Positions 6,110 to 8,122 of a stretch of DNA of 8,122 bases are shown piece by piece (within the stretch, counting starts at the first letter, position 1; each line of letters starts with the position of its first letter). Position numbers and translations under genes: made by a program. The notes under the pieces are model-generated. The model did no database searches and was not told where the DNA came from. It saw nothing but the letters and a program-made list of their open reading frames with translations. The stretch is from Candidatus Njordarchaeota archaeon (GTDB lineage Archaea > Asgardarchaeota > Njordarchaeia > Njordarchaeales > JAHKLH01). The DNA is taken from assembly GCA_029856635.1 (NCBI GenBank), contig JAHKLH010000069.1, positions 1-8,122 on the forward strand. Direction: 5' to 3'.

Positions 6110-8122
6110 ATGTTTGTTGAACTAGCATGGTGGGTATTCTTAACACCACTCATAGTGCTACCATTAGTAGCAATCCTTGAATATAAGAAAACAAATGCGG
6201 GAGCCATACTCTCAATATTATCTGTGCTTGTGTCATTAATAATATCGGCTGGAATACTATTCGAAGTTCTGGGAGGCGTAGAGTACGAAGAGCACTATCT
6301 AGCATTAAAAGCTGGTGAACTTGAATTCAATTATGGTATTTTTGTTGATCCAGTATCTGCATTTATGGGATTCGTGGTAAGCTTCATTTCACTGTGGGTC
6401 TTAGTCTACTCCATCGAATATATGTCTCATGAGAAGGAGAAGAGCAGATTGGCATTGCCTAGATACTGGGTTGAGATCACATTATTCGTGGGATCTATGC
6501 TAGGATTAGTTTATTCATATTCATTGTGGCAGATGTATATATTCTGGGAGTTAGTTTCATTATGTTCTTACTTATTAATTGGTTATTGGTGGACCGATCC
6601 TGGAAATGCTGGAAAGGCAACAAAAGCATTGGTTATAACAAGATTTGCTGACGCATTCTTCATGGCAGGTATGGTTCTCGCTATATTTCCTCCTCCCGTA
6701 GGAGCAGGAACATGGGATATTCCAATCATATTGAAAAAAGCGATGACTGGAGCATTACCTGGATACACATGTAGTATACTTGCAATGTTATTATTCATTG
6801 GATGCATGGGTAAAAGTGCGCAACTCCCATTTAGTACGTGGCTACCAGATGCGATGGTCGGTCCTACAACAGTTTCTGCATTGATTCACGCCGCTACTTA
6901 TGTAAAAGCCGGTGTCTATGCTGTTGCTAGATTTTACCCACTTTTCGTACATGGTTCCCCAATTGAAATTTGGGGAATTAGTTTTCTGCCTCTTCAATTT
7001 GTCGCATGGATAGGCGCTATAACTGGTGTGTGGGCAGGTCTTATCGCTATAACATCTCGCGATATCAAACGTGTACTTGCTTTTTCCACAATCTCACACC
7101 TAGCATTCATAATGTTTGCATTTGGTATTGGCGCATTCGCCGCCGCGATGTTGCACATAATTGTTCATGGTTTCTTTAAGGCACTTTTGTTCCTTGATGC
7201 TGGAGCTGTTCTTCACGAAACACATGAGACAAAGGATCTCTATATGTTGGGTGGATTGTGGAATAAGATGAAGATAACAGCAGTTACTGCCCTAATCGGT
7301 TCATTAACAATATCAGGTATCCCACCATTATCTGGTTTCTTCTCAAAAGAAGAAATACTTCATGCAGCAAACATGAGTCCATCCATGTTATTGTTCTTGC
7401 TCGGATTCATTATTGCCATATGCTCAAGTTTCTACATATTCAGATGGTTCTTCCTAATATTCACTGGCAAGCCAAGATCACATGCTGCTGAGGAGGCTGA
7501 GGAAGCACCATATGTAATGACTGTTCCACTCATGATTCTAGCGGCGGGATGTATTGTTATAGGTATTCTGAATGCAATTACGCATGTATTTGAAACATTA
7601 TTTGAACATCTACCTGAAGCATATGCACTAACTCACGTAGAAACTCATTCGACTCATGAAATTCTTCCGGGATTTGCATTAATGGGCCTTTCTTTGGGTA
7701 TTGCTTTAATTGGAATCTTGCTGAACTATTCAGTATACTATGCTGGAAAGATTTCTCCAGAGGCATTTACAAGACCAGTAATTTTGAGAGGAATTCACAA
7801 ATTCCTATTTAATGAAACATACTTAGATAAAGCGATTTATTGGTTCACAATGAATTGTATTGCATATGGAATTGCAAGAGCTCTACGTTGGTTTGACAAC
7901 GTTATTGTTGATGGAGTGTACAGAGGACTAGCGTGGCTTGCAGTAAAATTCTCTGATTTCATGTACTGGTTCGATAATACGGTGGTTGATGGAGTGTACA
8001 GAGGACTAGCGTGGCTTGGCGTTCATTTATCAAATCTGTTTAGAAGACCACAAACCGGACTCGTAAATTACTATGCAGTTGCTGGAGTACTAGGTCTCTT
8101 AGCTCTATTATTACTATTCGGA
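6110..8122 (+). CDS. nuoL: Complex I / Fpo-type antiporter-like subunit L, with extended lateral helix (cut by window end)
   Basis: This is the outermost proton-pumping antiporter-like subunit of complex I (671 codons with no stop; it continues past the edge but must be near its end, since the last helix has begun). Numbering is from ATG 6110. E147 in YIFWELVSLCSYLLIGYWW, K235 in GKSAQLPFSTWLPDAM, K266 in ATYVKAGVY, H353 and K357 in HGFFKALLF, and K413 in SGFFSKEEI are the expected channel residues. An acidic loop lies at about 457-468 and a His-rich outer loop at about 500-517. After helix 15 (about 518-543) comes the long lateral helix, from about 560 to 648, ending with PQTG before the last membrane helix. 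That helix holds a tandem 26-residue repeat, at 594-619 and 620-645, which makes it one unit longer than in relatives I know. The fpoL name is possible. nuoM lies 215 bp upstream. Confidence 0.95.
   Translation, partial: MFVELAWWVFLTPLIVLPLVAILEYKKTNAGAILSILSVLVSLIISAGILFEVLGGVEYEEHYLALKAGELEFNYGIFVDPVSAFMGFVVSFISLWVLVYSIEYMSHEKEKSRLALPRYWVEITLFVGSMLGLVYSYSLWQMYIFWELVSLCSYLLIGYWWTDPGNAGKATKALVITRFADAFFMAGMVLAIFPPPVGAGTWDIPIILKKAMTGALPGYTCSILAMLLFIGCMGKSAQLPFSTWLPDAMVGPTTVSALIHAATYVKAGVYAVARFYPLFVHGSPIEIWGISFLPLQFVAWIGAITGVWAGLIAITSRDIKRVLAFSTISHLAFIMFAFGIGAFAAAMLHIIVHGFFKALLFLDAGAVLHETHETKDLYMLGGLWNKMKITAVTALIGSLTISGIPPLSGFFSKEEILHAANMSPSMLLFLLGFIIAICSSFYIFRWFFLIFTGKPRSHAAEEAEEAPYVMTVPLMILAAGCIVIGILNAITHVFETLFEHLPEAYALTHVETHSTHEILPGFALMGLSLGIALIGILLNYSVYYAGKISPEAFTRPVILRGIHKFLFNETYLDKAIYWFTMNCIAYGIARALRWFDNVIVDGVYRGLAWLAVKFSDFMYWFDNTVVDGVYRGLAWLGVHLSNLFRRPQTGLVNYYAVAGVLGLLALLLLFG
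7889..8044 (+). repeat. In-frame tandem duplication, two 78 bp units, in nuoL
   Basis: Units 7889-7966 and 7967-8044 each encode 26 residues beginning WFDN, sharing a V-DGVYRGLAWL core. A 34 bp stretch is identical in both (7907-7940 and 7985-8018, offset 78). Outside it nearly every codon differs, including synonymous changes in the WFDN codons. In relatives the motif D..VIDG..NG.A..........QTG occurs once; here it occurs twice. Confidence 0.95.

Noticed and set aside
6110..8122. Possible frameshift or broken nuoL, because the gene has no stop in the window.
   Set aside because: The frame stays open for 671 codons with every family motif in order and reaches the last membrane helix exactly at the edge, so it is simply cut by the window.

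Overview
The window looks like one energy-coupling locus of an archaeon. It carries A-type ATP synthase genes followed by two proton-pumping antiporter-like subunits of a complex I / Fpo-type dehydrogenase. The ATP synthase is of the archaeal type (subunits I, K, D and C), intergenic DNA is AT-rich with TATA-like boxes, and several starts are preceded by GGTG 6 to 7 nt upstream of ATG. The DNA as a whole is AT-rich. I would guess a Thermoproteota lineage such as Bathyarchaeia, with low confidence; the window holds no rRNA or other marker to settle it.

Layout. Positions 26-1627 (minus strand) encode AtpI, the membrane stator subunit. A roughly 270 bp AT-rich divergent promoter region separates it from a plus-strand group: atpK (c-ring proteolipid), an unrecognised two-helix membrane protein, atpD and atpC. 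atpD and atpC overlap by ATGA. Thus the genes here are the membrane part and the central-stalk part of the enzyme. The catalytic subunits A and B, and E, F and H, are not in the window. A gap of about 200 bp with a hairpin and a TATA-like box follows. Next come nuoM (4359-5894), another gap of about 215 bp, and nuoL, which starts near 6110 and runs off the right edge without a stop.

How it works together. NuoM and NuoL belong to the membrane arm of a complex that exports ions while electrons flow to a quinone-like acceptor. AtpI and the AtpK ring let ions back in, and the D and C subunits carry the rotation to the catalytic head. All of these genes serve the same ion gradient.

The most notable signal is at the end of nuoL. 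The long lateral amphipathic helix of NuoL, which clamps the row of antiporter subunits together, contains an exact in-frame tandem duplication of a 26-residue unit. That would lengthen the helix by about 39 angstroms, close to the width of one antiporter-like subunit. This suggests a complex I with an extra antiporter subunit, as in the 'two-M' complex I variants known from some bacteria. The rest of the window is ordinary energy metabolism with some unusual gene arrangement.
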